Assembly (NCBI GenBank): GCA_963775335.1
Contig: CAVZIJ010000005.1
Location: 114,538 to 178,537, forward strand
Source: CAVQCX01 sp963775335
GTDB taxonomy: Bacteria; Pseudomonadota; Gammaproteobacteria; Chromatiales; Chromatiaceae
DNA length: 64,000 bases
Direction of reading: 5' to 3'
The notes below the pieces were generated by a model. The model was not told the DNA's origin. It saw only the letters and a program-made list of their open reading frames with translations, and did not search any database. Shown here one piece after another: positions 52,171 to 60,405 of the stretch (positions are counted from its first letter, which is position 1; each line of letters opens with the position of its first letter). A program made the translations under genes and the position numbers.

Positions 52171-53922
52171 TCAGCCCTCGATCATCTCGGCCAGGCCCCG
52201 GCCGGGCGGCACCATCGGCAGCACGTCCTCGGTCTTGTCCACCCGAACGTCCACCAGCACGGGCCCCGGCTGGGCGAGGGCCTCAGCGATGGCGCGGTCC
52301 AGGTGCTCGGAGGTGCGGATGCGCAGGGTCTCCAGCCGCGGATAGACGTACTGGAGCCCCACCAGGTTGGGCATCTGGTAGCGGCAGCCCTGGTCGCTGT
52401 CGGTGCAATGCGGGTCGCAGGAGCTGTTACGGGCGAGGCAGGTCTCGTAGTGGTGGCCACCGTCCATCATGTCTTCCCACTGACGGACCATGCCCAGGAA
52501 GCTGTTGTTGAGCACGAACATCTTGAGAGGGATGTCGTTGGCGACCACGGTCGCCAGCTCCTGGATGTTCATCTGGAAGCTGCCGTCGCCGTCGATCAGC
52601 ACCACGGGCTTGGTCGGATCGGCGAGCCAAGCGCCGATCGCGGCGGGCAGGCCGAAGCCCATGGTCCCCAGCCCGCCGGAGCTGACCCACTGTCGGGGCC
52701 GCGTGAACCGGTAGTACTGGGCGGCCCACATCTGGTGCTGTCCGACACCGGTGACCACGGTCGCGTCGCCGCCGGTCAACCTCGAGAGCGCCTCGACCAC
52801 GGCCTGGGGCTTAATGTGGCGGCCGCTGCCGTAAGGCGTGGGCATGCGCTGCTTCCATTCCTGCACCTGGGCGATCCAGGCGCGATGCTGCGCGCCGCGC
52901 CCGTTCGCCAACGCGTAGTCCAGGAACCGCCCGAGCTCGGCAACCAGCGACAGCTCGGGCTGGATGGTCTTGCCAATCTCCGAAGGGTCGATGTCAACGT
53001 GGCCGATGCGCTTACCCTGGGAAAACCCCTTGAGCGCGACCCTGTCATCGAAACGCCCGCCCAGAGTCAGGATGAGATCGGCGTCGCGCAGGGCGTAGTT
53101 CGCGGGGATGGTGCCGTGCATTCCCGGCATGCCCAGATTGTGGGCCATGGAGTAGGGCACCGCACCGAGGGCGTTGAAGGTCGTCGCCACCGGCACGTCG
53201 AAGCGCTCGACGAACTGCCGAAGCGCCTCGGCCGCCCCTGCGCTGATGATCCCGCCGCCGGCCTTGACAACCGGGCGATCGGCGGCCGCGAGGGCGTCGA
53301 GTATGGCGTCGGCCTTGGCGGCGTCGAAGGGGCTGCCCGGGCGGTGGCGACCTACCGGAGCCCGCCGCTCGGTGGTCGCCGACAGCTGCACATCCTTGCA
53401 GATGTCCACCAGGACCGGGCCGGGCCGGCCGCAGGTGGCCAACTGGAAGGCCTCACGGAGGACCCACTCCAGGTCCCGGACGTCCTTGACCAGATAGTTG
53501 TGTTTGGTGATAGGCCGGGTGATCCCGACGGTGTCAACCTCCTGGAAGGCGTCCGTGCCGATGGCGCGGCTTGCCACCTGACCGGTGATGAACACGGTGG
53601 GGATCGAGTCTTTGTAGGCGTCCGCAATCGGGGTGGTCAGGTTCGTCGCCCCGGGCCCCGAGGTGGCGAGCGCCACGCCGGGACGACCGCTCACCCGGGC
53701 GTAGCCTTCCGCCGCGTGGCCTGCGCCGCCTTCCTGTCGGAAAAGGATGAACCGGGGCGTAGGCTCACCCCGCTTCATCCGCTTGTTCAGCTCGACGTGC
53801 AAGGGAATGACCGCGCCTCCGGTGTGCCCGAAGATGTACTCGACCCCCAGGGCGCTGAGCACGTCGAAGAAGATGGCGGCGCCCGTTCGGGGGGCTTCGG
53901 TCCCGAGGATCTGTGCGTTCAC
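52171..53922 (-). CDS. ilvB: Acetolactate synthase large subunit-like, thiamine-pyrophosphate enzyme
   Basis: The 583-residue enzyme has the three TPP-enzyme domains: pyrimidine-binding (GHTGGAVIPLH, then FRQEGGAGHAAEGYAR with the catalytic Glu), a central domain (RFDDRVALKGF) and the TPP-binding domain with IDGDGSFQMNIQELATVV and LNNSFLGMVRQW. It condenses two pyruvates, or pyruvate with 2-oxobutyrate, in branched amino-acid synthesis. Unusually, after HHYET it has an insert rich in Cys (CLARNSSCDPHCTDSDQGC), absent from ordinary IlvB/IlvG proteins. The regulatory subunit gene ilvN/ilvH does not follow, so it may be a stand-alone or catabolic-type paralogue. Confidence 0.85.
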   Translation of the reverse strand: MNAQILGTEAPRTGAAIFFDVLSALGVEYIFGHTGGAVIPLHVELNKRMKRGEPTPRFILFRQEGGAGHAAEGYARVSGRPGVALATSGPGATNLTTPIADAYKDSIPTVFITGQVASRAIGTDAFQEVDTVGITRPITKHNYLVKDVRDLEWVLREAFQLATCGRPGPVLVDICKDVQLSATTERRAPVGRHRPGSPFDAAKADAILDALAAADRPVVKAGGGIISAGAAEALRQFVERFDVPVATTFNALGAVPYSMAHNLGMPGMHGTIPANYALRDADLILTLGGRFDDRVALKGFSQGKRIGHVDIDPSEIGKTIQPELSLVAELGRFLDYALANGRGAQHRAWIAQVQEWKQRMPTPYGSGRHIKPQAVVEALSRLTGGDATVVTGVGQHQMWAAQYYRFTRPRQWVSSGGLGTMGFGLPAAIGAWLADPTKPVVLIDGDGSFQMNIQELATVVANDIPLKMFVLNNSFLGMVRQWEDMMDGGHHYETCLARNSSCDPHCTDSDQGCRYQMPNLVGLQYVYPRLETLRIRTSEHLDRAIAEALAQPGPVLVDVRVDKTEDVLPMVPPGRGLAEMIEG

Positions 53923-54126
53923 TTCGGTAGTTCCAGGCAGGGGCGGCGGTCGCCAAGTGAATGATTCAGAATTTCATAATATGCCATGAGTCCAGGCGCC
54001 GCGTCTCCCCCGTCCGCACTGGCACGGCGCAGTGACGCTGTTGCAGAGCGTTCTGACGTGGATTGGTCCGCCGGGCCGGACGGAGATCGCCAGAGGCTGG
54101 GCCCGAAATCAGATCCCGCTCCGCGG

Positions 54127-54483
54127 CTAGCCGGCCTTTCTTGCGTCGGCGATTCCCTGCAGATATCGCGCCAGCTCGGTCCTGAAGCGCTCCCTGAACT
54201 CCGGGCCGTGCTCGCGACCTTCCAAGAACTGTAGCCGGTCCTTGCAGTACACGGCCCGCTGCAGATGCTTGGCAGAGTCGGCGGCACTGATGCCGCTGCG
54301 CCGCGGATCGATCAGCTGGCGCGCTGTCACCGCGCAGGAGGCCTCGAACTGCCGTTGGAGCTGCTCCTTTCCCATGCGCCCGATCACGTCCCGCAGGTAT
54401 CGGTCGTCGGCCGTCGAGCGCCAGCGATCCCGGATGAACAGCAGGACCAGGGCGGTCCCGATCGAGGCGATCAATATCTCCAT
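54127..54483 (-). CDS. Small membrane-anchored protein, unknown function
   Basis: The 118-residue product has one N-terminal membrane segment (EILIASIGTALVLLFI) and a charged helical remainder with two Cys (EASCAVT, RAVYCKD). No domain is recognised. It is alone on the minus strand, 204 bases upstream of the start of ilvB and read in the same direction. Its codon usage is that of the chromosome, and no rearrangement is evident around it. Confidence 0.5.
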   Translation of the reverse strand: MEILIASIGTALVLLFIRDRWRSTADDRYLRDVIGRMGKEQLQRQFEASCAVTARQLIDPRRSGISAADSAKHLQRAVYCKDRLQFLEGREHGPEFRERFRTELARYLQGIADARKAG

Positions 54484-54613
54484 CTGCAGGGCACGAGCCG
54501 ATTGTTGTCCGGGGCCTTAACGAGCGGTTGCAAAGCTCTGGCTTTTCGGCCGCCGGAGACCGGTACAGCGATGTGCCGCCATTGTTGATCGCTGTAAGCG
54601 GTTGAAAATAAAG

Positions 54614-54718
54614 GAAACCGACAAATCACCCTAGAGATGCGCCGCTTGTGGAGCCAAGGATACGATATCCCACCGTCGGTTTCGGCGTTGAAAAAGGATA
54701 CGGAAATCCTTTTTCGAC
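54614..54718 (+). ncRNA. Structured intergenic segment, candidate RNA element
   Basis: Three pairings lie within 105 bases: GAAACCGAC (54614-54622) with GTCGGTTTC (54675-54683); GGATA with TATCC around CGA (near 54658-54670) inside that loop; and an outer 13-bp hairpin with arms 54687-54699 and 54706-54718 (one G-T pair). The last arm carries TTTTT. The pattern suggests a folded leader or small RNA ending in a terminator-like stem upstream of the weak gene at 54940. Confidence 0.4.
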
Positions 54719-54939
54719 ATCCTGCGAGACGGCCGCCAGCGTTTGTCCGCTATCCGCCCGAGAGGATACCCAAGGCGCCGCCCCACCACTGTGAGCCGAA
54801 TCTCGGTGGCACGCCCAGGCTCTACCGGATTCCCTGCAGCAGCGCCGGACCAGGGTAAGCCTCGCCGGGTGACCTACGATTGATGCACGAGGCGACGCAA
54901 GGCGGGCTCTGGATCAACCCGAGCACCGAGGACCCTTGT

Positions 54940-55317
54940 ATGGCAGAGAGCAAGAACGGCGCATGGGAAAACATCCTGCGCTTCGGCATGGGACCGAAAG
55001 AAGGCCCGGACGGGCAACGGGCCATCGGTCTACCGATGGGGAGCAAGAAGCTCCCGGCCATGGCGGGGGACCGCGGACCTGGGCAACGTGTCCAGTTCAA
55101 GCGGGACTTCAACGAGATGTTCTGCAGGGTGCGCAACGTCGAGCTCGCGCGGGTGCTCCAGCCCGCGCTGCAGATCTTCGAGGTCTGCTCGCCCGGAACA
55201 AGGACCGCTAGCCTCTGGCGTGACCTGGGGCGGATCGGTCCCCAAGCTCAGGAGCGCCGCGCGGCGGCGAGGCGGCGCAGAAAGGCCTCGGACGGACTGT
55301 ACACCCCGACGGGGTAG
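54940..55317 (+). CDS. Hypothetical protein (weakly supported)
   Basis: A 125-residue frame from ATG 54940, with GAGG about 9 bases upstream, encodes MAESKNGAWENILRFGMG, a Gly/Pro/Lys-rich middle and an amphipathic segment (RNVELARVLQPALQIFEVC) before an Arg-rich tail. No family is recognised. Its last 70 bases overlap, in antisense, another small frame (55248-55442), so at most one of the two tails is likely to be right. Confidence 0.4.
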   Translation: MAESKNGAWENILRFGMGPKEGPDGQRAIGLPMGSKKLPAMAGDRGPGQRVQFKRDFNEMFCRVRNVELARVLQPALQIFEVCSPGTRTASLWRDLGRIGPQAQERRAAARRRRKASDGLYTPTG

Positions 55318-55442
55318 AGAAGGTTGCCGCGGCCGGCGAAGCTGTGGTGGCCGTCTGCGGAAAAATGGACCTGGCGATAGAGCTCCACCTCGGCCGCGAT
55401 CCGCTCGTCGCGGTGAAGGTGGGATTCGAAGGGACCTTTCAT
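55248..55442 (-). CDS. Hypothetical 64-residue protein (weakly supported)
   Basis: From ATG 55442, with AAGGAT 7 bases upstream, the frame reads MKGPFESHLHRDERIAAEVE and ends in FLRRLAAARRS. The composition is protein-like (balanced, soluble, His-rich start) and the ribosome site is good. It overlaps the end of the opposing frame at 54940-55317. No family is known. Confidence 0.4.
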   Translation of the reverse strand: MKGPFESHLHRDERIAAEVELYRQVHFSADGHHSFAGRGNLLYPVGVYSPSEAFLRRLAAARRS

Positions 55443-55559
55443 GATGCTATCCTTGATCTTCCAACAAGGGGCCGAGGGCTCACTACCCGTCGCCCGCCTC
55501 ATACCGATCGGGCTTCTCGACGCTTGCGACGGCTGCCCTTGAGATCTGGCAATAAAAGT

Positions 55560-55891
55560 ATATTATCGAATGCTAAAATATAAGTCAACCCATTCTCACC
55601 AATATGAGCCGCACGTCGAGGCCGACAGGGTTGACGATCAGCCAAACAGGGTTCTCCCCGACTGGCGCTGAGTGAGCGCCAGTCGGGGCGCTCGATGAAG
55701 AAGCAGGATCGATTTTTCTCCCTTTCCGCTGCGAGGGCGGAAAGGCTCGCGTGAGATGGAGCGGGCGTACTTCGTTCGCGGCTTTGCGCAAGGATCTCAT
55801 TGCGCTCTCCGCCGGCTTGCGCCGCCCGTCCCGGGGCTGAGCCCGTCCCGGCCTGACGCACCAGAAGCGCCCGGTCGTTCCGCCGTTTTGG
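55560..55891. other. Intergenic region without a gene
   Basis: AT-rich at its left end (55550-55590), GC-rich after. An inverted pair CTGGCGCTGAGTGAGCGCCAG (arms about 55660-55680) forms a hairpin with arms CTGGCGCT and AGCGCCAG. Otherwise nothing is seen. Confidence 0.4.
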
Positions 55892-56058
55892 CTAGGGGCT
55901 GTTGACAATTGCCGTTCGCGCTCCGATGACGGCCCTTTTCCGCGCTGACTGTGTTGCGGCTCGTCGCAATAGATCCACTATTCCTCCTCACCGCGCCTTG
56001 TCAGCACGAAACATCGCTCGCAATCGCCCTCGCTCAGACATATGTCAACAGCCCCTAG
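55892..56058. repeat. MITE-like element, 167 bp
   Basis: The ends CTAGGGGCTGTTGACA (55892-55907) and TGTCAACAGCCCCTAG (56043-56058) are perfect 16-bp inverted repeats. The GGGGCTGTTGACA terminus resembles IS5-type insertion-sequence ends. Nothing inside codes for a transposase, so this is a non-autonomous miniature element or a deleted insertion sequence. ACAATTG occurs just inside the left end and just outside the right end. Confidence 0.6.
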
Positions 56059-56135
56059 ACAATTGTGCGGGACTGCGTCAGCAGGACCGTCGGTACCAGA
56101 TGCCGACCTCGGGCCAGGGCTCCCAGGAGACCGTG

Positions 56136-57041
56136 ATGGGCAAGATCGACGAATTGGGCACTCGGTTCGGCCTCGCCGGTGAGCTGAGATTTCAAAGTCT
56201 CCGGGGAGATTTTGTCATTGTGGAGGTACACAACCGCCACGCCGAGGCGCACATTGCCCTTCAGGGCGCCCAGGTGCTCCATTGGCAGCCCGCCGGCGCG
56301 CAACCGGTGATCTGGCTCAGCGACGAGGCACAGCTGGCGCACGGCAAATCCATCCGGGGCGGGGTGCCCATCTGTTGGCCCTGGTTCGGTCCCCACGCAT
56401 CGGATGCCTCATTGCCCGCCCACGGATATGCCCGCACGACGCTATGGACCGTGGTGCAGGCCGAGTCGCTGGCCGACGGGTCGACCGAGCTGGTCTTCGA
56501 GATCGAGCCCCGCCCCGAGCATCGGTCGATCTGGCCCTACCAAACACGCGTCCGCTGTCGCGTCAGGGTGGGCGAATCGTTGCGGGTCGAGCTGATCACC
56601 GTCAACGAAAGCGGTGCGCCCCTTCCCCTTAGCCAGGCCCTGCACACTTACTTCAGGGTCGGCGACATCGAGTCGGCGGAGGTTCGGGGTTTGGACGGCT
56701 GCGATTACTTCGACAAGGTCGGGCCAGGCGGACGCAAACGTCAGGTCGGACCGGTGACCATCGCCGAAGAGGTGGACCGTATCTATCTCGACACGGGGCC
56801 CACGTGCCAGATACGTGACCCGATCCTCGGGCGCCGGATCCATATTGCTTGCGAGGGCAGCCGTTCCACCGTGGTCTGGAACCCCTGGCGGGCCAAGGCG
56901 GATAGGATGGGTGACCTGGGCAAGGACGGCTTCCGGCAACTGTTGTGCGTCGAGACGGCCAACGCCGCCGAGGACGCAAGGGTCGTGGCGCCGGGCGAGC
57001 AACATCGGCTCGCCGCCGAGTACCGGGTGATGCCGCTCTGA
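56136..57041 (+). CDS. D-hexose-6-phosphate mutarotase (YeaD-like)
   Basis: The 301-residue protein matches glucose-6-phosphate 1-epimerases: HIALQGAQVLHWQP, RGGVPICWPWFGPH with the substrate-binding Arg and His, PAHGYARTTLW, SQALHTYFRVGDI with the catalytic His, and a late Glu in CVETAN. It interconverts alpha and beta anomers of glucose-6-phosphate. ATG 56136 has AGGAG 6 bases upstream; an ATG at 56100 would add 12 residues. A MITE-like repeat ends 77 bases before the start and may have displaced or supplied promoter sequence. Confidence 0.88.
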   Translation: MGKIDELGTRFGLAGELRFQSLRGDFVIVEVHNRHAEAHIALQGAQVLHWQPAGAQPVIWLSDEAQLAHGKSIRGGVPICWPWFGPHASDASLPAHGYARTTLWTVVQAESLADGSTELVFEIEPRPEHRSIWPYQTRVRCRVRVGESLRVELITVNESGAPLPLSQALHTYFRVGDIESAEVRGLDGCDYFDKVGPGGRKRQVGPVTIAEEVDRIYLDTGPTCQIRDPILGRRIHIACEGSRSTVVWNPWRAKADRMGDLGKDGFRQLLCVETANAAEDARVVAPGEQHRLAAEYRVMPL

Positions 57042-57356
57042 GGGAAGAAGGGTACCGGCCTCGCCCCGGGGCCGTGGCTATTTCGGGGCCTGGAGGCTCT
57101 CCTCAGAGAGGGGCGTCGTCTCGGTGCCAACGCCGAGCAGCCCAGTTCCGTCGGTCTGTCGCCGGCGATCACAGTTGTCGACGCGCCAGCGGTCCTGGCT
57201 GGCGCTCTCGTCTTTCCGGCTGGGCATCATCCCTGGGGCCCAGGCTATCCGCACCCGCGCAGACGGAGTCCACACCAGCGCCCAGGCGCTTTCGGGGCAC
57301 GCCGAGGCTGATCAGGGGCCCGACGCCCCGCCGAGCGCGCCGCAAGCGAGCAAGCG
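57042..57356. other. Intergenic region, about 315 bases
   Basis: It lies between converging genes. GGAGGCTCTCCTCAGAGAGG near 57088-57110 can fold into a short hairpin. No gene is convincing. Confidence 0.35.
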
Positions 57357-58103
57357 CTAATGGACGGCCGCAAGCTTTATCGTGTCCCGGCCGGCGTTCT
57401 TCGCGGTGTACAGCGCCTGGTCGACCCGGCGCAGAATGGACTCTAACGAATCCTCGGGCAGGCTCTGTGCGACTCCGAAGCTGGCGGTCTTCGACCCAAT
57501 CCGCTCGAAGCGATACGCCGCAATCTGGGAGCGCAACTTCTCGGCGAGCAGGGCCGCGCGGTCGGCCGGCGTCTCCGGACAGAGGATGAGGAACTCTTCG
57601 CCGCCCCAACGGCTCGCGGCGTCGGTCGCTCGAATGCCCTTCGCGATGATCTGCGCCAACATCCTCAGTACCCTGTCGCCGGTCTGGTGGCCGAACCGAT
57701 CGTTGATGTCTTTGAAGAAATCCACATCGAGCAGCAGCACTGAGAAGCTGCCGCCGTAGCGGCGGCACCTCTCTATCTCCCGGACCATCAGGGTGGTCAT
57801 CTTGCGACGGTTGGACAGACCGGTCAGGTAGTCCTCCTCGGAAAGGCGCCTGAGCTCGTCCGTGAGGCGACGGTGCTCGCGGATCAGCTTTCGCCCGACA
57901 ACGACCGGGAGCGCCAGCGACACGAGCCCGAAAACGCCCACCGTGATGACGTACGCAACACGCTCGGCGGTTGTTTCTTCGGAGAATCCGGGCAGAACAT
58001 ACGGCATCACCCTGTCCTCGAGCACGAGCTCCCAGACCGCGCTAAGGAGGATGACGGACCCGAGCACGGCACCGAGAAACAGGTAGTACTGGCGCTCGTT
58101 CAT
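57357..58103 (-). CDS. Membrane-bound diguanylate cyclase
   Basis: The 248-residue product has two membrane helices (about 7-26 and 47-69), a short linker, and a GGDEF domain (about 90-245) with DYLTGLSNRRKM, DVDFFKDINDRFGH and the active-site GGEEF. An RxxD inhibitory site (RATD) stands five residues before the active site, so the enzyme should be subject to product inhibition by c-di-GMP. It synthesises the signal that the PilZ protein at the left of the window would bind. Sensory input is unknown as no periplasmic domain of size is present. Confidence 0.9.
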   Translation of the reverse strand: MNERQYYLFLGAVLGSVILLSAVWELVLEDRVMPYVLPGFSEETTAERVAYVITVGVFGLVSLALPVVVGRKLIREHRRLTDELRRLSEEDYLTGLSNRRKMTTLMVREIERCRRYGGSFSVLLLDVDFFKDINDRFGHQTGDRVLRMLAQIIAKGIRATDAASRWGGEEFLILCPETPADRAALLAEKLRSQIAAYRFERIGSKTASFGVAQSLPEDSLESILRRVDQALYTAKNAGRDTIKLAAVH

Positions 58104-58268
58104 CTGCTGCTAGAAGCCTCCGCCGCGATATTGCCCGGCCGCTCCGGAGGTACGCATCCAAGCTCTCCACCCAGCCCCCGGCGCCTACCCTTGGGCGATC
58201 GACTGCGCCCGCCGTATGCGATCACCGCGACATCCATTCCGGCCGCGGGACGACTGCAGGGGTCAGGG

Positions 58269-60134
58269 TCAGGCGCTGCGGAAAGGCCGGCGGGCAAGAC
58301 GGGTTTGCTCGATTACCATCGAGTATATACGACCCGCGGGTCGGAGAAGCGCAGCCGTCTTGTCCGCGCTCAGCGCGGCTGGAACCGATTCTCCGCCGGG
58401 TAGGGGAAGACGTTCGGGGAATCCCCCGCTGCGAATCACGTCCTGCATGCCCTGCCACCAGTCAGCCCGCAACAGTTGCGCATGGTGCTCCACGAAGATT
58501 TCGCGCAACCGTGGGCGCGTCAGCAGGAAGCGGCCGAACTCCTCGGGGAATACGTCGTCGGGCTCCACCGAATACCAAGGCTCGCTGGCCAGCTCGTCTT
58601 CGGGATAGCGGGGTGGCGGGATCGCCCGGAACCGGCACTGCAGCATCGGAACGATCTCGTCATAGTCGTAGAAGATCACCCGGCCGTGGGCGGTGACGCC
58701 AAAATTCTTGGAAAGCAGGTCCCCGGGAAAGATCCCCGCTGCGGCGATCTCGGTCACGGCATCGCCATACTCGCGTACCAGGTGGCGCAGCTGCGCGTCG
58801 TCCGCCATATCGAGATACACATTCAGGGGCATGAGCCGCCTCTCGATATAGAGGTGCTTGATGACGACCTGGTCGTCCTCCAAGGACAGCGCGGAAGGCG
58901 CCGCCCGCTGGAGCTCCTCAAGCAGTTCCGGGGTGAAGCGTTCCCGCGGAAAGGCGGCGTACGAGTATTCCCAGGTATCGGCCATACGCCCCACCCGGTC
59001 GTGCAGCTTCACCATGCGGTACTTTGCCTTGACCTGTTCGGGGCTGGTGTCCTTGGGCGGCCGGAACGCGTCCCGGATCACCTTGAACACGTACGGGTAG
59101 GACCCGAGCGTGAACACCAGCATGACCATGCCGGGCGTACCCGGCGCCAGGGTCATGAGGTCGTCGGACAGACGTAGGTGCTGAAGGAAGTCCCTGTAGA
59201 ACTGGGTCTTGCCGTGCTTATGGAACCCGATGGCGGTGTACATGTCCGCGGAGCATTTCGCGGGCTGGATGCTGAGCAGGAAACGAACCACCGCCGAAGG
59301 CACGTCCGTGTCGACCAGGAAATAGGCCCGCGCGAAGCTGAACAGCGAGGCCACCTCGGCGGAGCGGGTGATCAGAGAGTCGACGTAGACCTCGCCCAGA
59401 CCGTTGGTGAGCAGCGGCACGATGAAGGGAGTGCGGGCGGCGCCGTTCACGACACGCCCGACCAGATAGGCCGCCTTGTTTCGAAAGAAAGGCGATGTCA
59501 GCACGTGCAGCTGGAAATGGCGCCGCCGTTCCTGAGGCGGCGGGATCTCTCTCTCCCATCGCCCAGCGATGCGCTGGATATCCCGCTCCAGATCTTCAAA
59601 TGGCAGATCCAGTCCGCAGTGGCGCAGCAGGTGCTCGATACCAGGGCGCAGCCCCTCGCTGGCCGGGTAGTAGCTGCGATAGACCGGTGCGTCGCCCTCG
59701 ATGTAGTCGGTGGACAGAGCGGGGCGCACGAAGATGTTGTCGTTGTGGTAGTAGTGGCGCTCGAACAGCTTGCAGAACACCGAGTTATAGAAGGTCTCGG
59801 CGAGCTCGGGCTGCCGATGCTCGTAAAGCAGCCCCATGTAGCGCAGCTTCACGTCCTGCCACAGGGAGCGGTCGATCTCCTGGACCCGGAAGCGCTCTCT
59901 GAGCGTTGCGGTGGTCTCGCCGACCCGCTGGTCGTAGAGGTCGATACGGGCACGCACCAGATCCCGGGCGGCCAGCCAGCTGGCACTTGCATAGAGCGCC
60001 CTCGCCTGGCTCGTAATGGCCCTGAACTGGGCGAAGTGCCCGTCGAACCCCGCCATGATGTCCTCGGCGACGGCCTGAGCGATGCTGTCCGTCGGCGGAG
60101 CGCCGCTGAAGGCCTGCGTCGATGTCGCGCTCAT
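58269..60134 (-). CDS. aceK: Isocitrate dehydrogenase kinase/phosphatase
   Basis: The 621-residue protein matches AceK along its length, including the nucleotide-binding region APGTPGMVMLVFTLGSYPYVFKVI, then KDTSPEQVKAKYRMVKLHDRVGRMADT and the active-site segment FPGDLLSKNFGV with Asp-Asn, followed by FYDYDEI. AceK phosphorylates isocitrate dehydrogenase to close the TCA branch and send isocitrate to the glyoxylate shunt, and reverses this by phosphatase action at the same site. It is divergent from aceA rather than in the aceBAK operon order of enterics. Confidence 0.93.
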   Translation of the reverse strand: MSATSTQAFSGAPPTDSIAQAVAEDIMAGFDGHFAQFRAITSQARALYASASWLAARDLVRARIDLYDQRVGETTATLRERFRVQEIDRSLWQDVKLRYMGLLYEHRQPELAETFYNSVFCKLFERHYYHNDNIFVRPALSTDYIEGDAPVYRSYYPASEGLRPGIEHLLRHCGLDLPFEDLERDIQRIAGRWEREIPPPQERRRHFQLHVLTSPFFRNKAAYLVGRVVNGAARTPFIVPLLTNGLGEVYVDSLITRSAEVASLFSFARAYFLVDTDVPSAVVRFLLSIQPAKCSADMYTAIGFHKHGKTQFYRDFLQHLRLSDDLMTLAPGTPGMVMLVFTLGSYPYVFKVIRDAFRPPKDTSPEQVKAKYRMVKLHDRVGRMADTWEYSYAAFPRERFTPELLEELQRAAPSALSLEDDQVVIKHLYIERRLMPLNVYLDMADDAQLRHLVREYGDAVTEIAAAGIFPGDLLSKNFGVTAHGRVIFYDYDEIVPMLQCRFRAIPPPRYPEDELASEPWYSVEPDDVFPEEFGRFLLTRPRLREIFVEHHAQLLRADWWQGMQDVIRSGGFPERLPLPGGESVPAALSADKTAALLRPAGRIYSMVIEQTRLARRPFRSA

Positions 60135-60405
60135 GGGGCGCCTCCCACGGGACCCTGCCCGGCGGCTGATTCGCTGGCCAAGATACCAGAAGGGGTGGCC
60201 CGGGTTGCCATCCCTGATTATTTATTTTTCCAATCTTTAATATTGAATACATTGTCTTGTTAAATGTTTACTCCTGGCCTAGGTTTATATCTCACAATGT
60301 AGATTGATCAAAGCATTGTGCCATTCAATGAAACTCGATCGGCGAGCCAGAGACGTCCCTCGGCGGTGAGGCTGTCGAGAACCGAGATGTTCCCTAGGAG
60401 GAGCG
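60135..60405. promoter_or_regulatory. AT-rich divergent promoter region of aceK and aceA
   Basis: The 271 bases are much more AT-rich than the flanks. CACAATG (60293-60299) and CATTGTG (60314-60320) form a 7-bp dyad with a 14-base spacer, and a further ATTGT lies at 60251-60255, a possible operator of an isocitrate or acetate-responsive regulator. Promoter boxes cannot be fixed with confidence. Confidence 0.55.
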
